Below are positions 45,901-56,859 of a stretch of 64,000 bases of DNA, piece by piece (the stretch's first letter is position 1; each line of letters opens with the position of its first letter). The notes below the pieces were generated by a model. The model did not search any database and was not told the DNA's origin. It was given only the letters and a program-made list of their open reading frames with translations. The stretch is from Struthio camelus (lineage: Eukaryota; Chordata; Aves; Struthioniformes; Struthionidae), in NCBI RefSeq assembly GCF_040807025.1, contig NC_090952.1:3922001-3986000 (forward strand). Reading direction: 5' to 3'. The position numbers and the translations under genes are program-made.

Positions 45901-48569
45901 GACAGAGTGACAATGGCCAGGCTGAGTGGAGGGGGAGATGTATGTTCCTGCACCCTGTCTTGCTCTGGATCTTTCTAGACTCATCCGTGAGCAGATTCGT
46001 CTCACTAAACTAGCAGAAAACTGACCAAGCAAAAAAAGCAGCAGCTAATTTTCTGCTGGATAAATGACCCGAGTAAGCTGAGCTTAGAGTTTGGTGAGTG
46101 CCAGAGTTAGTGTGATGGAAGAGGCAGAAAGATGGTAAAGGTCAAGATTTCTCACTTCCCCATAGTGTCTTCATCGCTTCAGTTCAATATAAGCTGCTCT
46201 GAGCAGGCCCTTCTTTCCCATATCACTCATGATGATGAACAGAAGCATGGAAGGACTCTACTGTAAGTAACTGATTCTTGGCTGTATTTTTTTGGTTGGG
46301 ATGAGTCTCACTTGGATCTGTTCAGGTCTCTGGTGCATCAGCTCTGGTGTTGGTGGCTGCAAGGGGGCAGGAGCCAGTGGCAGCAAGGAAGAATTGCTTC
46401 TCGTGGAGCTGAGCCGCTGGTGGTGAGTGCTACCGATTGCCGACAGCAGGGAGTTAGAAGGGAGAAGGCAGGATCTCAGATACAGGCAGCAAGGTGGACA
46501 AATCGGAGTGAGCCTGGTACAACAACTTACAACATTTCTGGTGCTAGCAGGGGCCGTGCAGGCTGTGTCTATCAAAACTGTACCTCGCGTTCTTCATCTC
46601 TGCAATTCTGAATTCAGAAAGGAGAAAAACACTGAGTGTTTGAAATGTGGCTCGTGAATGAACTGCTCCCGCACATTTTTTTCTGCTCTAAATAAATAAC
46701 ATGCAGATGCTGCAATGACAGTGTGGCTTTCCCATAAACACGCACATGCATTAATAAACATATCAGACTCCTTCCCCATTCCAACTCCTTTCTGCTGCTT
46801 GGGGAGCACAGACTAAGGATCCTCCCCAAGCAGCGTGGGAGATGGCTCTGAGGTGGGAAGGCTTTCTTCTGTCCTATTCTAATAGCCCAATGTTATATAT
46901 TTCTTAAAACAGAGAAGCCCAATGTTATATATTTCTTTACAGTGCTTTCAGAAAACCTCTGTGATACTACTTCAGAGTAACAGAGATAGCTGGCTATTGA
47001 ATGCCCTTGTGTCTCCAAAGGAATTTAGTGAGAGAAGACACCACTGTTTGTCCCATTTCTGTGTAACTCAAAAATCCCATGCTCCAGAGCTTCTGTTAGT
47101 TGTGTTCAGGAACTGGGATGAGATGCTTGAGTTGGAACCTGTTGGTCTGACTCACTGGGTGTTTTACTTGTCGGTATTGCCTGGAGCAATTCAATGACGA
47201 TGGACCATCCAGTGGGGTGGCTGGAGATTCAGGGGATAGAGGGGACCTTTTCTGAGAAATACAGCTTAAATGCTTGTTTTCTGACATGTAGAAATACTCT
47301 TAAAATCTCACAGGTCTTGACCACACATAGGTTGGGCTCAGACTCCTGTTGTATCGCACTAATGGTAGTCTTGGTAGTGTGGCAGTGTCTGTGTATATGC
47401 GTGCATGGATGTTCTTCACACCCTTCTAGACCAAATGTCCGCCACACAGACATGCTGATGCCTTCACAGCTTCCTGCAGTTGCTCACACCAGGAGCTGAA
47501 TCATTCAGTTTGATAATTTTCTCCTTTACTGTTTTCGGTTTGTATAGGGTTTTAGAAGTGGATGCATCTTGCATTTTAATTAAGACTACCTGTTTCTAAA
47601 AGAGCAACGGTTATCTCTGCAGCCATGCCTTTGAGTTCTTTATGGCATGTTTTTTTTGTGACTATCAGCAACAGTGAAGTTGCAAGGTAAAACAAGTCAG
47701 TCTTTTTTCAGTTATGCACTTTGATTTTATTTACTAACCTGTCTCCTCTTGGACTGTTAACTATTAATATAAGCCCTTCCCACGTCTTGCCTATAAGTCT
47801 GGAAAGCAAAGAGAGAGTTTCTGGATGTTTTCAAATTGCAGTTAGCTGAAGATGTACAGTTGACTTTGTGAATGGTGTTCCCAAGTAAATGACTTGGCAG
47901 ACCCAGACAAAATTCTTGGGTGATAGCCTAGTATGTGGCTTGGTTGATAAATCTGAGTTTATAAAAGAAATATTTTACATTCTTTCTAATGTGTTTTGAA
48001 GTGCTGAAAGCTGAAACAAATCCTGACTGTCTGCTGGGATTACAGAACATCAGTGAGGACACTTTTCAAGTCTGGTAAAAAAAACTTTGGGGAAAACTGT
48101 ACCGTTAATTTCCAGTGCTGTGGAACTTGCAGCTTTTTTTCTGGTGCTTCTTGGTATTTTATTTCCTGGTGATCTGAAAAATGTAGATAAATTGTGGCCC
48201 GTGATTGCTTTGTCTTAGCATGGGGTCTGTTAGGTAGAATATACTTATTACATGGAGTGAATAACAAGGCGTTTCTGGATTGAAGGGTATACAAAAACTA
48301 CAAAGCAAAAGACGAATTTCTTCTAAATGCCAGGCAAGCATTGCTTCTGCTGTGATGTCAAGAGAGAAGACTGCTTTCTTTTTTTAATAAATAACAGTTA
48401 AATGTAGTTGTTTTTTTCAGCATTAGAATTGCTTCATTGTTCCAAGTGAAGGTATTTCATTTTGTTAGAAAAGGGAACATATTTCATGTTGTTAGAATGT
48501 ATAGAACTTATTTTGCCGAACACAGCCATCTCTACACCTGGTTATCAAGTCACTTCAAGCTGAAAGGGA
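42937..48569. other. Intergenic stretch, no gene seen
   Basis: Open frames are short or (44,575-45,054) composed of Leu/Cys/Ser-rich low-information sequence. An AATAAA occurs near 45,626. No coherent exon set, tRNA or repeat family was recognised, apart from the small duplication at 46,884-46,937. Confidence 0.4.
46884..46937 (+). repeat. 32-bp offset tandem duplication
   Basis: AGCCCAATGTTATATATTTC followed by TT occurs twice, 32 bases apart, with AAAACAGAGA between. The copies are identical, implying a recent event. Confidence 0.8.
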
Positions 48570-49245
48570 CCGCATGGGCAAGGAGTCCTTAGTATGAGAA
48601 GACCACCCACATTCTTCACCTATAATGAAGTAAAAATGGTCCTGCCTTGACATATAAAGTGATGGGATCTGAGCTGACTGTTACCACAGCAGAAGAAGAT
48701 CTTGGGGTTGTGAGAGACTGTTACACTGAGCAGTTCAGTCCTCAACAGCGGTCAGAGAAAAAGCCAATCAGTCATTATAAATTATGAAGAAAGAAGTAAG
48801 GAGCAGTAAGAAAAGAACTGCGTTTTAAATACTAGTCCGCCCATCTCAAAAAGGTGATAGCAAATAGGGAAAAAGTTCCAAGGACGAACAAAGCTGCTCA
48901 AAGGTATGAAATGGCTCGTATATGAGTCAAACCTAAAAATACCTCTCTTCAGTCCAGAAAAGATCAGCTGAGGTGGAGAAATGAAGGAGGTTTATAAAAT
49001 CTTAAAGAGTCTGGAGACATGCTACGGGGCATGGAGGATGCTAAAAGTTTACATGGGTTCAAGGTGAAACTGAACTAGTTCATGGTAAAGTAATCCACTG
49101 AGGGTAAATAAATATATAAAAACATGTCGCTCTTGGAGAGGGTGGAAATACCACTTATGCTTCTCCCATTCTAACAGTCTTCCCAAGGCAGCTGCTTTAA
49201 GCCCCAGAGACAGGGCACTGGGCTAGATAGACCCTCAGTCTCATC
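48570..49245 (+). mobile_element. Ancient CR1/L3-like LINE fragment
   Basis: Landmarks of the old amniote CR1-L/L3 3' region appear in order: GATCTTGGGGTTGTGAGAG, CGCCCATCTCAAAAAGG, AGGTTTATAAAATCTTAAAG, TGGGTTCAAGGTGAAACTGA, TTCATGG and the terminal GGGCTAGATAGACC. Many indels and no open frame indicate great age compared with the CR1 copies at 11.6-12.5 kb. It ends just beyond the 3' end of the minus-strand Ig gene. Confidence 0.75.
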
Positions 49246-49699
49246 CATTGTGTCTGCCACTATGTTTGCTGATGTCTCCTTGCATCTCTCTCACCTTCCT
49301 TTTCCCCCCACGCTGGAGTTGGGGGGAGGGTGGGCAGGCAGGACGTGGCAGGGAGGGGATCGGCAAGGAGGAGCCCCTTCGGACTGCGTAGCAAGTTTGA
49401 GAACAGGCTCTAGTGCTGAGAGGAGCCGACGTTTTCAGAGCTCAGGGGAGTCCGTGGCGGGGCTCCCTACAGAGAGGGCATTTCCTGATCAGTGGAGAGA
49501 TTATATATTTCACAATTAAACCCAAGGAAAGTTCCCAGGGTTGCTAAGGTGGTAAATTCAGTACGCAGTAAAGGTGCATGTGAGAGCCCGTCTGGTATGC
49601 TACGCTAACTCTCCTCCACTCTGCCTCTGCTCATGCTCACAGCCTTCCCCTTACGTACATGGCCCACTGCCTGCACTGTCTGATGGCTGCTGGCTGGTC

Positions 49700-49761
49700 T
49701 ATAGGTTTAATCTAGATGATGCCCATGTGTTTTCTCTATTTATCCTTTTGCTATGTGCTGT
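49700..49761 (-). CDS. Ig gene: candidate terminal exon with stop and ATTAAA
   Basis: Acceptor GCCTCTCCCCACAG, then two bases completing Tyr, Ser, Thr and TAG at 49,751-49,753. An ATTAAA hexamer (CTAGATTAAACC) lies about 40 bases further, near 49,707-49,712, and could be the polyadenylation signal. The coding part is too short to confirm by sequence. Confidence 0.4.
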
Positions 49762-52700
49762 CTGTGGGGAGAGGCAAGTTTTGCGTTCACAGGTATGACT
49801 TGGGACAGCGGTTATCTTTTTAGTCTGTTCCAGTGGTAACAACAGAATCATGGCTCTTGGTTCATACTTACACCACAAAAAGACAACTAGAAACACAAGG
49901 AGAGAAACCACAGATACGTTAACTGTTGCTGCTGTCCAGTCAAAATCAGGTGAGCATCCTTTTCCTGCAGTCAAGAAGAAAGCAAGAATTAATGCCACCC
50001 TCACCAGCTGCAGGGGTCTGCAGGTTTTTTCTGCAGCAAATAGGAATCTGGGGTCCCACTTTGATAGTTACATGGTGCAAGTAAAACCCTGCAGCTGACA
50101 ACTACAACGTCTGCTGCAAAGCCCAAACATGGCGGTTCCAGAACAACCCACAGCAACACTATATAATCCCCGGAGGCAAAGTTGAGTCAAGGGCAGATCT
50201 GGTGTTAGAGGAGGAGGTGACCTGGGCTCCCTGTGGCTGGGAGCCCCAAGTTTCAGCTTTGCAAGGAATTGGAAATCCCTGTTTTCTACTGTGCAGAAAC
50301 TGCAAATGCCTGTGAGGTACCACTATCCTTATGTAAGTCAGGGATTTTTATCATGGAGCTTTCTGGTTAGGAAACCAGAAAGTAGTGTAAGTTTGGACAT
50401 AGGAAAGAGGCAGCCTGACTTTGCTGTTGCTGAATGTCTTCCAGCAGCAGGCTGGTGAACAACACGTTTAGCACCATTCCTCCCAGAACCGCAGCATCCA
50501 GGACAATATGAGCGCCTAGAAACAAGAAAAGAAGCATGACGCATCCTGCGATATTTTATTAGTGCCTTCAAATGCTGATAAGAGGTAATTCTTCACATGA
50601 GAGGGAAGACACCTCTATTCGTTTTGTTCCCTCTAGAATTTTTGGCTCCTCAAAATATTACCCCCAAATCAGAGCTATGGTGTTGAGTTTGTACAAAAAC
50701 TGTTCAAACAGCAAAAGCTGAGCAACCTCTGCTTGCTAGAGAAGTGTGCATGCCCTCCAACCTGGGTGACACGTGGGTGATGGTTGAAAGCAATTCAAGG
50801 AGTGGGAACAGTCATCTTGTTACCAAGTCCGCTGCCCTCTGTGTTCTCGCTATGAGATCACAGATAAACAGGTGTGCAACATTCATGCATACTTACATGG
50901 TTTCGCTTTAAATTCCTGCAGCATGCCTGGGGAAAGGGCTAAGATCACAGCTACTAATAACATTATGATGATTCCCACCACAAGGAAAAGCATTAGGAGA
51001 AAGACTGGAGAGATGCCTGCAAGAAACAGGAAAAAGCAGGAATTGCCAACCAGTAGTTTTAGGCTCTGTTCTGCAGGGAATCCCACGTACCCACGCACCG
51101 CAGTCGCTGCTGGCCCATCAGACAGTCTCACGGAAGGAAGCGAAATAGGCGCTGCAGCGAGGGTGCCAGCAGCGTCTCATTGTTTCATTCTTTTATGTCT
51201 CTTTCAATGACCCCCCCATTTTAATAGCTTTTTGATGCCACGAATGAATGAAGACGAAACCCTCATCTGTCTAACTGTGAGTAGAAATGCCTCACATGAG
51301 CATGCCTGGCTGTCACACAGAGAAGAGACGGTGTGGGGTTAGCGTGATGTGAAAACTAACACTTCAGAAAAGGACTCAAGTGCGCGTCCATGAGCAAACC
51401 TATACCTATCTTCTGTATACTTTTCCTCTGGTGACCCTTATCCTGGATGTCTGTAATGTCATCTTTCTAACCTTGTGTCTTTGGTGATTCTCCATATCAA
51501 CACTCCACCACAACGTTAGCAACAGCCAAGGAAAGGCAACGGCCTTTCCCTTCACCTTGTAAACGTACAACTCTTAAAGTATGTGCTCCAAAGGTGAGCC
51601 TTTGGAGCTGATACATTTCACTTTCCTGAGGTGAAATAATCACTTTATTTCATTTACTACCTCGTAGTTGGACACTGGTACCTTTCCAAATCAGCATGAG
51701 TGTGATTTTTACCTTCTTCTTGTATCCAGAGACCACTGGCAATGGCCAGAAGAAGACAGGAGCCAAATAGCAGCACAAGAAAGCTCACACAAGGCCACCT
51801 CCAAGACACTACTCCTAGGGAAGCAACACACATTAGGCTGGTATTACGTGTCCAGTAAAGGAAAATGTTTGACGTGAGACGAGACCATTGCATTTATCAA
51901 AGGGCTGAATGCAGCCTCTGTCTCTTGGCCAGTTTAATGTATTCTTGAACTCAAATAACTTTTCCACATCCGTAAAGGTCTGCAGCTTTTTCAGACCTTG
52001 ACCTCCGTGGGAGTACTGGGCCCACACTCCAGTTCCAGCGCTCCACTCGGAGCTGCGGGCTTGGCAAAAGTGACAGAGACGTGTTTTGACCCTGTGCTGT
52101 TCAGTTGGTGGCAAGGCCAGCAAACAACAGGAATAGCTGGTGTCTGTTACAGAAATCTCACCTAATCTGAAAATGGCGAAAAAAACAAAAAAAAGTCAAT
52201 AGCAAAATAGACCCACTGTGGAGTCTACAGGAATTGAAGGAAACGGAAGATCAACCCAAGTTTGAAGAGAGTTCGCGCAGCTAAGGCTGGCCCAGGTCTG
52301 GGTCAAAACAGACCAGAAGCAGTGGGACTGCTTTACATGTCTTAGAGAAACGTGATACTATGAAAAAGAGCACGCTGAGCTGTTCACAGAAGATGAGTAA
52401 TGTATCTTATTGACTACAGCTGTTCTTACGTGCAAATTTCTTTGCCTACCTCCATTTTTTTAACAGCAGCAACTAGGCAAATTATGAAATCCTTGCTAAA
52501 AAACTGTTTTCCAAGATTGGAGGGAAAAGGATGAGAAAACATACCAACTCTTTTTTTTCCTGACAAATAGTACAGGAGAAGGAGGCCCAGCGTGGCTGCC
52601 CATGTCAAGAAGCTAGCAGCAGTAGAGATTTTCTGTGCTTGCTTCAGAAAAGGTTTCAAACCTACAACAAAGACAGAATTCAAGCTCTCATTGACCTGCT

Positions 52701-55700
52701 CACAAATAGGGAATTGAAATAGTAGCCAGAAGGTAAAAAGATGGTGAGAGACGGAGGACAATGGTGTTCAGTGAAGGAGAAAAACTGAAATCCCACATTA
52801 CGTCTTGTTGTAAAGTGCTTAACATCTGGGGGCCGGGGCGGGGAAAGAAGGGAGACCAGCAAGAATCAACTCAATCTGCCAGGAAAGTGGGGAGAAGAAG
52901 CAGTTTTCTCACTTGTCTGAAAAATCCACGCTAATACACCTAAGGAAACAGCTGTTGATGTTCTGCGGTTCAAGCTTCTGCTATATCCCTTACCGTCAAT
53001 GACCAAGTCCAGAGAAGCTTCATCCCAGCTTACTTCATTGCTGACATTGCAGGAGTAGGAGCCACAGTCTGATTTCTGCCCATTCTGTATATGCAAAACT
53101 CTGAAGTCTTCAGAAAACACATAATGACCATCCGGGCAAAGCAACTGCCCATTTTTCTTCCAAACTACATCTTTTACTGTGGCATGATGCTCCACTGCAC
53201 AAGATAATTGGATAGGTGTATCAGCCAGTTTTGAACCTGTCTGTAAGCCAGGTTTGGACACAGGGTCTAGGATAAACAAGAAAGAGTTGTATATATTATC
53301 TTTTTTCATAATATTCTAAAAGTTCGGGTTCCTAGACTAGGCACTTACCAACCTCTGTCACCTAAACCGAACCAGATCTGCTGATGTGTATTGGAAGAAG
53401 TGTATATTTGCTAAAGACATCTTCTTGAATTGTACTCTGCTATACACATTTACGTTGTATATTTATGCATTCAGATACATCATAGACAATATAAAATATA
53501 TCTTGTTAACTATATGCTCAGTGCTTTCTTCATTCGAAATCATTAGAATCATTCTTCAGTTCTACTTAAGTCTGTATAAAGTAAATTCAATGTAAATATT
53601 TCTGAAGCAGAGTGTTAGCTGCCTTTCTAGTATGCAAAGCCATAAAAAGCTGCTTTTGATAAGGCAGCCTGCGATAAGCCCAGCTGCTTCTCTGGAGCAG
53701 GAATGAGGTATGTTTCATGCTTGTTTTACTTTTAACAGCTATTCTAAGTGCCTACTTTATAAAAATCTCTGCTCTCTCACTTACCTATAACTAGGAGTAA
53801 TATTTCTCTTGCTAAATTTTTCTTTAGGTTGACGGTGACCATGTAAGTACCGCTGTCACTCACTTGTGCGTTTTTCAGCTCGAGGGAACCATTGGATGTA
53901 TGGAATTGTACTCTGCCTTCATAGTGATCATAGATCACTGTTTTTGAATCTGACTTGAAGTAATCCACAATTCCTTCCTGTGTCAGGCCCTTTTTGAACT
54001 CCCACTGCATGAACCATATGATCTCCGTGACATTATTGAAGGTGAGCAGCACTGAAGATCCTGTAGCTGCAAACAGCTGTTTTGAGGATCCCATGACTTT
54101 TGGAGCCTGGTGTAAAATCAGTAACAATACTGAAAAGAGCAAAGAAGAGAGGCAGACAGTTAGTCTTACACAGCACTTCATCTGGGGCTCTGGGCTCAAG
54201 GAGTGAGCGGTTGCTGTGCTGGGATATGGGTGTCGAGCTAGCAGGGATGAGGGTCCCCAGCTGAGCGATCAGCTCTTGCTGTTCGTCTGGAGAGCAGCGC
54301 CAGGCCAGCAGACTGGTGCCAGCCCCGCAGAGCCCAGCATCGCAGTACTGCAAGGCTGAGTTTGGGGAGGGATCTTTCAGCTTGAGATCTCATCCTGGCT
54401 CTGGATTTCTGAAATTTGGCACCATCCTCAGCTCCTCCAACCCCCCCGGTTTGGCCAGCGATGATGCTCCCCAACGTGCGTATCAGTGAGCACGAGTGTG
54501 AGGGACTTTCACTGCTCCTGTCGCCCAGGCCTAGCTTCATCTTTGACAGTGAAGTATTTGCTAGTGCAGAGCAGAGCTGAGCTCATCTTCAGCTGTGATT
54601 ATTTGCATGCCCGTGTCAAAGTTTAGCCAGGAAGAGTCTGAAACACACTTTGTGGCGGACCAGACGGGCTCTACATACTCAAGCACGGCTGCTGCATTTT
54701 GTAAAGCTGTCTTTCACTGGAACATCAGGATCATCTGGAAGCAATTTAAAACTGCAAAGAAGAAAACAAGTACAGACACTTGATATGATCTGTTCGTACA
54801 TCTCTTTTCTCCAGTTAAGTGCCTGTCCCTCTCAGTGGTCCTTCTCTGACCATACTTTCACCATTTCCATGCAATAAGCTGGTAGGTATATCAGGAAGAT
54901 CATGTTTTCCCATTTGAGTGAATGAGTATATCTTTTTTCTGTGCATTAGACTCTTTCTGGCTTTGCCCAGGGTTGGTTTACAGGTACCTCCAGTGTAACA
55001 TTTGTATCTGCATTTAGTCTTTTAAATTCCCAGGCAGGTTGGTAAGGCCCTTTCGTTTCAGCTGATAATACATGGTTTTCAGAACAGCCTAAGGGATAGA
55101 AGAACTGAGGCTGCAGCCTCGTTGAGACTGCTCTTAGCACACCACACAGCAGTCCCACGTGTCTTTATTTAATTCTTCTGGCAGGACTCGAGCGGCAGCA
55201 GCAAGGACAGAGCTAAGGGGACTGTGACTGAAGCACCAGCTCATATCCTCACCAGAGAAAGGGGAAAAGATCCGCTTTCCTCAAGCGTAGGCTTGACTCA
55301 AAAGGCTGAGCAAACAACACTGAGAAGGGAAACTAAAGAGGCAAATAAAACAGCCAGGAGAGCAGTCACTAGGTCCTAAAGAGAATACCCCCCCACACTG
55401 CAGAGGTGTTGTCTTCCCCCCGGGAGGGCAGGTGCCTGCCGCTTGGGCTGCCTGAGCTAGCCGCATGCCACGCTGCTCCTCTCCCACAAAGAGTGCCGTG
55501 CTTTGTGCTAGTGTGGCCTGGGCCACTCTGCCCTTGGAGCCAATCCACCAGCCCCAGCAGCTTTGCTAACAGCTTTATATTTTTTTGTTTCACATCTTCA
55601 GACGGGCTGTTTCTCTGCTCTCAGGAGACTGGAGCAGCTTCTGCCTTCTCACCTGCTTTTCAAGAGACTCTGCGTAGCTCTGAGCTGTTGTCTTCAGCGA

Positions 55701-56859
55701 GCACAAGCGCTCCCACAGCCACATTTAAACAACGCGGGCCGGTGGGCTGCTGTATGCCCTTAACAGTGAACACCTCATGGCGTGATTCCCCTTCCCAGCA
55801 GAGATGTCTCGCAGCCATAACACAACACAGGCAAACCAGCTGTGTCCCAGGCAAGCCCATTAGCCCTTTCCATTCATGCTCCCTTCCCTCCACCGGACAC
55901 TAACAGAGCCTCATCCCTTCAGGAATCGCTCTCCTCGCTTCAGGTATTCCCAGGGAGAAGGTTTCTCTTCAGTTGAGGCTTCAGCCTCTGGACTAACCTC
56001 AACACCTATTAGCCAAAATTGCTCAAAATCCTTTCTCTACATCCCCTTAGCGCCTCTCCTCTAAAAGTGCATCCTGAAAACTTGAATTCAAAGACCTAAT
56101 ACAATGATTAGCAAAAGTAATGCCCGACCACCCTTTCCACGACCACAGGGCTGCTGTGGTAGAATAAGGGGTGCCTCAGCGCTGAAGGAGAACTTCACCT
56201 GAGCTGCAGATGTGCCCATCCTACCATACCCAGGTGCAGGAAATGAAATGTTTATCAAAGCCCATTTATTTTGTTCCTGCATTTTACTATGTTTGCAAAG
56301 AGAGTTAGGCAGCTAGTCAGTCATTTGCCAATACCTGAGTAGGTTTTTGTTTCCCTGTGATTTTTTGAGCCCCTCTTGCCTCTCAGTTGTTTGGCGAGTT
56401 AGTCCTTTTCTGGGTTTTTGTTGTTGTTTTCTTTCTTTTTTAAAGAAACATATATTTGCAATTTGCAATGCTATTTTTCCCATGTTTCTCTCTTACCTGA
56501 GGCAGCCCCCGCCAGCTCAGTACTCCCGCAAAGAAACAGAAGAAGGAATGGGAGTTTCCAGAGATCCACACTGCCTAAGGTCCAAGGAAGCACAAAGATC
56601 ATTCTGTTGAGGACAGGGCTTTGGCATGACGGATAAAACCCTTGTTTGCTTTGAGAGCATTTGATGAAAGTTATCAGCTTCTTTCCGCCAGCTCTACTCT
56701 CCACTGAGCGTGGTTAAAGTCAAAATCCCTACCTAAAGGCTGGAAGAAAGGCTTCCTACAGCAGGTCTTGCTCCAAATGCCGCAGAGAAACAGCAAAGTG
56801 GCCAAAGCCATTAGCAGTAGAGTGGCTAGTTCTGCTTTCCTGGAGCAAGCAGAGCCCAT
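49751..56859 (-). CDS. Ig-superfamily membrane protein, HEPACAM/CD2-like ectodomain with multiple membrane exons
   Basis: Probable cell-surface adhesion or immune receptor. Exons read right to left: 56,733-56,859 (candidate signal), 53,785-54,129 (V-like Ig), 52,994-53,266 (C2 Ig), 52,545-52,661, 51,713-51,814, 50,897-51,016, 50,420-50,515, 49,872-49,964 (one hydrophobic helix each) and 49,751-49,761 (stop). All introns are phase 1. The first Ig domain has the DSGTYMV motif but lacks the usual cysteine pair, as in CD2-type first domains. The second has four cysteines (LSC, LLC, DCGSYSC). The joint DPVSKPGLQ between domains and the GLKPFLKQAQK stalk resemble HEPACAM2. The full model gives 427 residues, two Ig domains and five helices, a CD47-like topology. 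Alternatively the helix exons are alternative anchors. An in-frame ATG at 54,181 offers a second start with a good signal peptide (MKCCVRLTVCLSSLLF). Splicing is predicted by eye. Confidence 0.7.
49872..49964 (-). CDS. Ig gene: membrane helix exon 5
   Basis: 93 bp, phase 1 to 1, acceptor CTTGACTGCAG, donor T/GTAAGT. It encodes KGCSPDFDWTAATVNVS (sequon NVS) and a helix VVSLLVFLVVFLW. If the donor is not used, the frame continues CKYEPRAMILLLPLEQTKK and on, a tail that resembles HEPACAM2 just after its membrane helix. It may thus be the ancestral anchor exon. Confidence 0.7.
50367..50515 (-). CDS. Ig gene: membrane helix exon 4, internal or terminal
   Basis: Acceptor CTTGTTTCTAG. It encodes AHIVLDAAVLGGMVLNVLF and TSLLLEDIQQQQ. 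If it is internal, a weak donor A/GTCAGG after 50,420 gives a 96-bp phase-1 exon. If it is not spliced, the frame runs through SQAASFLCPNLHYFLVS to TAA at 50,367-50,369. Acidic and Gln residues after the helix fit an extracellular end. Confidence 0.6.
50897..51016 (-). CDS. Ig gene: membrane helix exon 3
   Basis: 120 bp, phase 1 to 1, acceptor CTGTTTCTTGCAG, donor T/GTAAGT. Helix of about 27 residues within ISPVFLLMLFLVVGIII and MLLVAVILAL, followed by SPGMLQEFKAKP with two lysines, fitting an outside-to-cytoplasm pass. Its last base is T, so it can join exon 50,515 in frame but creates TGA if joined to exon 49,964. Confidence 0.72.
51713..51814 (-). CDS. Ig gene: membrane helix exon 2
   Basis: 102 bp, phase 1 to 1, acceptor TTGCTTCCCTAG, donor G/GTAAAA. 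It encodes VVSWRWPC, a helix VSFLVLLFGSCLLLAIAS and GLWIQEE. Acidic residues follow the helix, fitting a cytoplasm-to-outside pass if read after membrane exon 1. Confidence 0.7.
52545..52661 (-). CDS. Ig gene: membrane helix exon 1
   Basis: 117 bp, phase 1 to 1, acceptor CTTTGTTGTAG, donor G/GTATGT. Stalk GLKPFLKQAQKISTAA, helix SFLTWAATLGLLLLYYL, then SGKKRV. The basic residues after the helix place this end in the cytoplasm. It resembles the stalk and membrane segment of HEPACAM2. Confidence 0.78.
52994..53266 (-). CDS. Ig gene: C2-type Ig domain exon
   Basis: 273 bp, phase 1 to 1, acceptor TTTATCCTAG, donor G/GTAAGG. It encodes DPVSKPGLQTGSKL, the first-strand cysteine (IQLSC), tryptophan (KDVVWKKNG), an extra cysteine (QLLC) and DCGSYSCNVS. 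The four cysteines suggest two disulfides, as in SLAM/CD2 second domains. One sequon (NVS). Confidence 0.88.
53785..54129 (-). CDS. Ig gene: V-like Ig domain exon
   Basis: 345 bp, phase 1 to 1, acceptor TTTGCTCTTTTCAG, donor G/GTAAGT. It encodes LLLILHQAPKVMGSSKQ and the domain with VTEIIWFMQWEF, RVQFHTSNGSLELK and DSGTYMVTV. Two N-glycosylation sequons (NVT, NGS) are present. The canonical cysteines are replaced (SVLLTF, TYMVTV), the hallmark of CD2/CD58/HEPACAM-type first domains. The frame is also open upstream to ATG 54,181, so this exon could begin the protein. Confidence 0.85.
54182..56732 (-). other. Presumed first large intron of the Ig gene
   Basis: No further Ig or membrane exon was seen on the minus strand between the candidate signal exon and the V-like exon. 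The ATG at 54,181 at its edge may mark an alternative start. Confidence 0.45.
56733..56859 (-). CDS. Ig gene: candidate first coding exon with signal or anchor helix
   Basis: ATG in AACATGGG context starts MGSACSRKAE, then a hydrophobic stretch LATLLLMALATLLFLCGIW, then SKTCCRKPFFQPL. Donor G/GTAGGG is phase 1, which joins in frame to the V-like exon (G plus TA gives Val). It could be a signal peptide, a signal anchor, or an exon of a different transcript. An upstream in-frame TAG shows that the frame begins here. Confidence 0.5.
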
